NCBI GenBank assembly: GCA_016183765.1
Contig: JACPEA010000009.1
Span: 1-64,000 of the forward strand
Reading direction: 5' to 3'
DNA: 64,000 bases
Source of the DNA: Bacteroidota bacterium
GTDB taxonomy: Bacteria > Bacteroidota > Bacteroidia > Chitinophagales > Chitinophagaceae
In this document: positions 63,204 to 64,000 of the stretch, piece by piece
How positions within the stretch are numbered: the stretch's first letter is position 1
Layout of the letters: each line of letters opens with the position of its first letter
Position numbers and translations under genes: made by a program
The notes under the pieces: generated by a model
Told to the model about the DNA's origin: nothing
Databases searched by the model: none
Seen by the model: the letters and a program-made list of their open reading frames with translations, nothing else

Positions 63204-63665
63204 ATGGCAAACACATACACCCAAATATATCTGCATATTGTGTTTTCGGTAAAAGGACGACAAAACCTGATTCAAAAAAAATGGAAAGACGAATTATACA
63301 AATACATCTGTGGAATTGTCAATGGAAAAGAACAAAAAGTATATGCCATTGGAGGCGTGTCAGACCATATACATATACTGATCAGTATGAGACCGAATAT
63401 GGCTATTTCAGATTTAGTTAGAGATATTAAAGCAAATTCATCAAAATGGATAAATGAAAAGGGATATGTAATTGGTAAATTTCAATGGCAGGAAGGTTTT
63501 GGCGCATTTTCATATGGTCAATCACAATTAGATACGGTAATAGCCTACATCAATAATCAGGAACAACATCATCAAAAGAGGGCATTTAAAGATGAATATA
63601 GGGAGCTCTTACAAAAATTTAATGTTGCATACGATGAAAAATATCTTTTTGAATGGATTGAATGA
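63204..63665 (+). CDS. REP-associated tyrosine transposase (IS200/Y1 family)
   Basis: 153 residues from ATG 63204 (MANTYTQIYLHIVFSVKGRQ); a TTG six codons upstream is unlikely. The HUH nuclease pair is D-H-I-H-I-L-I, and the catalytic tyrosine is probably the one in SYGQSQLDTVIAYINNQ (the first Tyr is part of the motif too). It is AT-rich compared with the neighbouring genes and is flanked by palindromic repeats on both sides, as expected of RAYT elements. It may mobilise or disperse those REP units. Confidence 0.88.
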   Translation: MANTYTQIYLHIVFSVKGRQNLIQKKWKDELYKYICGIVNGKEQKVYAIGGVSDHIHILISMRPNMAISDLVRDIKANSSKWINEKGYVIGKFQWQEGFGAFSYGQSQLDTVIAYINNQEQHHQKRAFKDEYRELLQKFNVAYDEKYLFEWIE

Positions 63666-63669
63666 TGCC

Positions 63670-63733
63670 ACTCCTACGGAGTTGGATACATCTCATATTC
63701 CATTATTCTATTATTATGATGCTCCTATGGAGC
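63670..63733. repeat. REP-like palindromes downstream of the RAYT gene
   Basis: ACTCCTACGGAGT (63670-63682) and GCTCCTATGGAGC (63721-63733) have short stems with a CCTA.GG core like the upstream units but different arms, and are 51 bp apart. Confidence 0.65.
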
Positions 63734-63777
63734 AGAGATTAGGTTTTATGGTTTGACGGAAGAGGAAATTAACATAA

Positions 63778-63939
63778 ATGGCAACATTGGCAATCTGTAA
63801 CAGCCACACGGATTGGCAAGCCGCACCAGCCGGTGATGAAGACCAGGATTTGGCAAAGACTGTGTCTATCCTATTGCACAACCCACAGACAATCAACACA
63901 GAAAGCAGAATGGTAGCAGCTGGCAGCGGATTGGCGTAA
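63778..63939 (+). CDS. Possible 53-residue small ORF
   Basis: Short open frame (MATLAICNSHTDWQAAPAGD and on) ending TAA at 63937-63939. No signal peptide, known motif or -7 element within 20 bp was seen. The word TTGGCA or TTGGC recurs through the stretch, which may mean the DNA is a repeat remnant rather than a gene. Only codon regularity supports it. Confidence 0.2.
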   Translation: MATLAICNSHTDWQAAPAGDEDQDLAKTVSILLHNPQTINTESRMVAAGSGLA

Positions 63940-64000
63940 TAGCAGGTTCAGTGCTAAATTAAACAGTAGTAATTTTAATCAATATTTGTGCTTGGTTAAC

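Overview
The window looks like a chromosomal segment of a Bacteroidota bacterium, most likely Chitinophagaceae (Chitinophaga/Niastella-like). The grounds are the -7 promoter element TAnnTTTG with little Shine-Dalgarno signal, two Oar-like TonB-dependent receptors, a DUF4270 lipoprotein beside a short GT5-domain 'glycogen synthase' and panC, LytS/LytTR regulation, and an ECF sigma factor paired with a repeat/membrane/barrel protein. Family-level placement is inference; no rRNA or tRNA gene is visible.

Positions 1-1733 are foreign and AT-rich. The right end of an IS3-family element ends at 141 and is followed by a tyrosine recombinase read leftwards. Just outside the recombinase gene are a tRNA-3'-end-like string and a perfect terminator hairpin, as expected at the edge of an integrated element. 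From about 1800 the GC content rises to normal.

Positions 1950-9500 hold a secreted coiled-coil protein, a tandem pair of related secreted proteins (the second broken by two single-base frameshifts), a DUF1624 membrane protein, a methyltransferase and a SulP transporter. Positions 9500-21800 hold a VOC protein, mutS, an M28 peptidase, a SpoU-type RNA methyltransferase, a UbiA prenyltransferase, ruvX, a large multi-PAS histidine kinase split by a frameshift at an A7 tract, def and a secreted protein. Positions 21800-28500 hold an ECF sigma / four-repeat membrane protein / lipoprotein operon, then a carboxylate-amine ligase, an ATP-grasp ligase and a divergent esterase. Positions 28500-35400 are two long TonB-dependent receptors.

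Positions 35800-48700 are mainly housekeeping and envelope genes: ribBA, phoH, rpe, a TPR lipoprotein, a beta-propeller protein, a small membrane protein, a YfcE-like phosphoesterase, DinB, a subtilase, a DUF885 peptidase and a lipoprotein beta-carbonic anhydrase. Positions 48700-62900 hold an ALDH7 dehydrogenase, a LytS/LytTR pair, panB, a polyphosphate pair (ppk1 and ppx/gppA), a heptose-phosphate adenylyltransferase with an LPG-synthase-TM protein, panC, the GT5-like protein, DUF4270 and metK. The right end (63050-63740) is a REP-associated tyrosine transposase with its palindromic repeats.

Three features run across the window. Several genes carry a TAnnTTTG element only 4-6 bases before the ATG, which implies leaderless mRNAs. 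Intergenic spacers hold several dispersed hairpin or word repeats, including an inverted pair about 37 kb apart. Three single-base length changes, two of them clearly in homopolymers, break otherwise intact genes.
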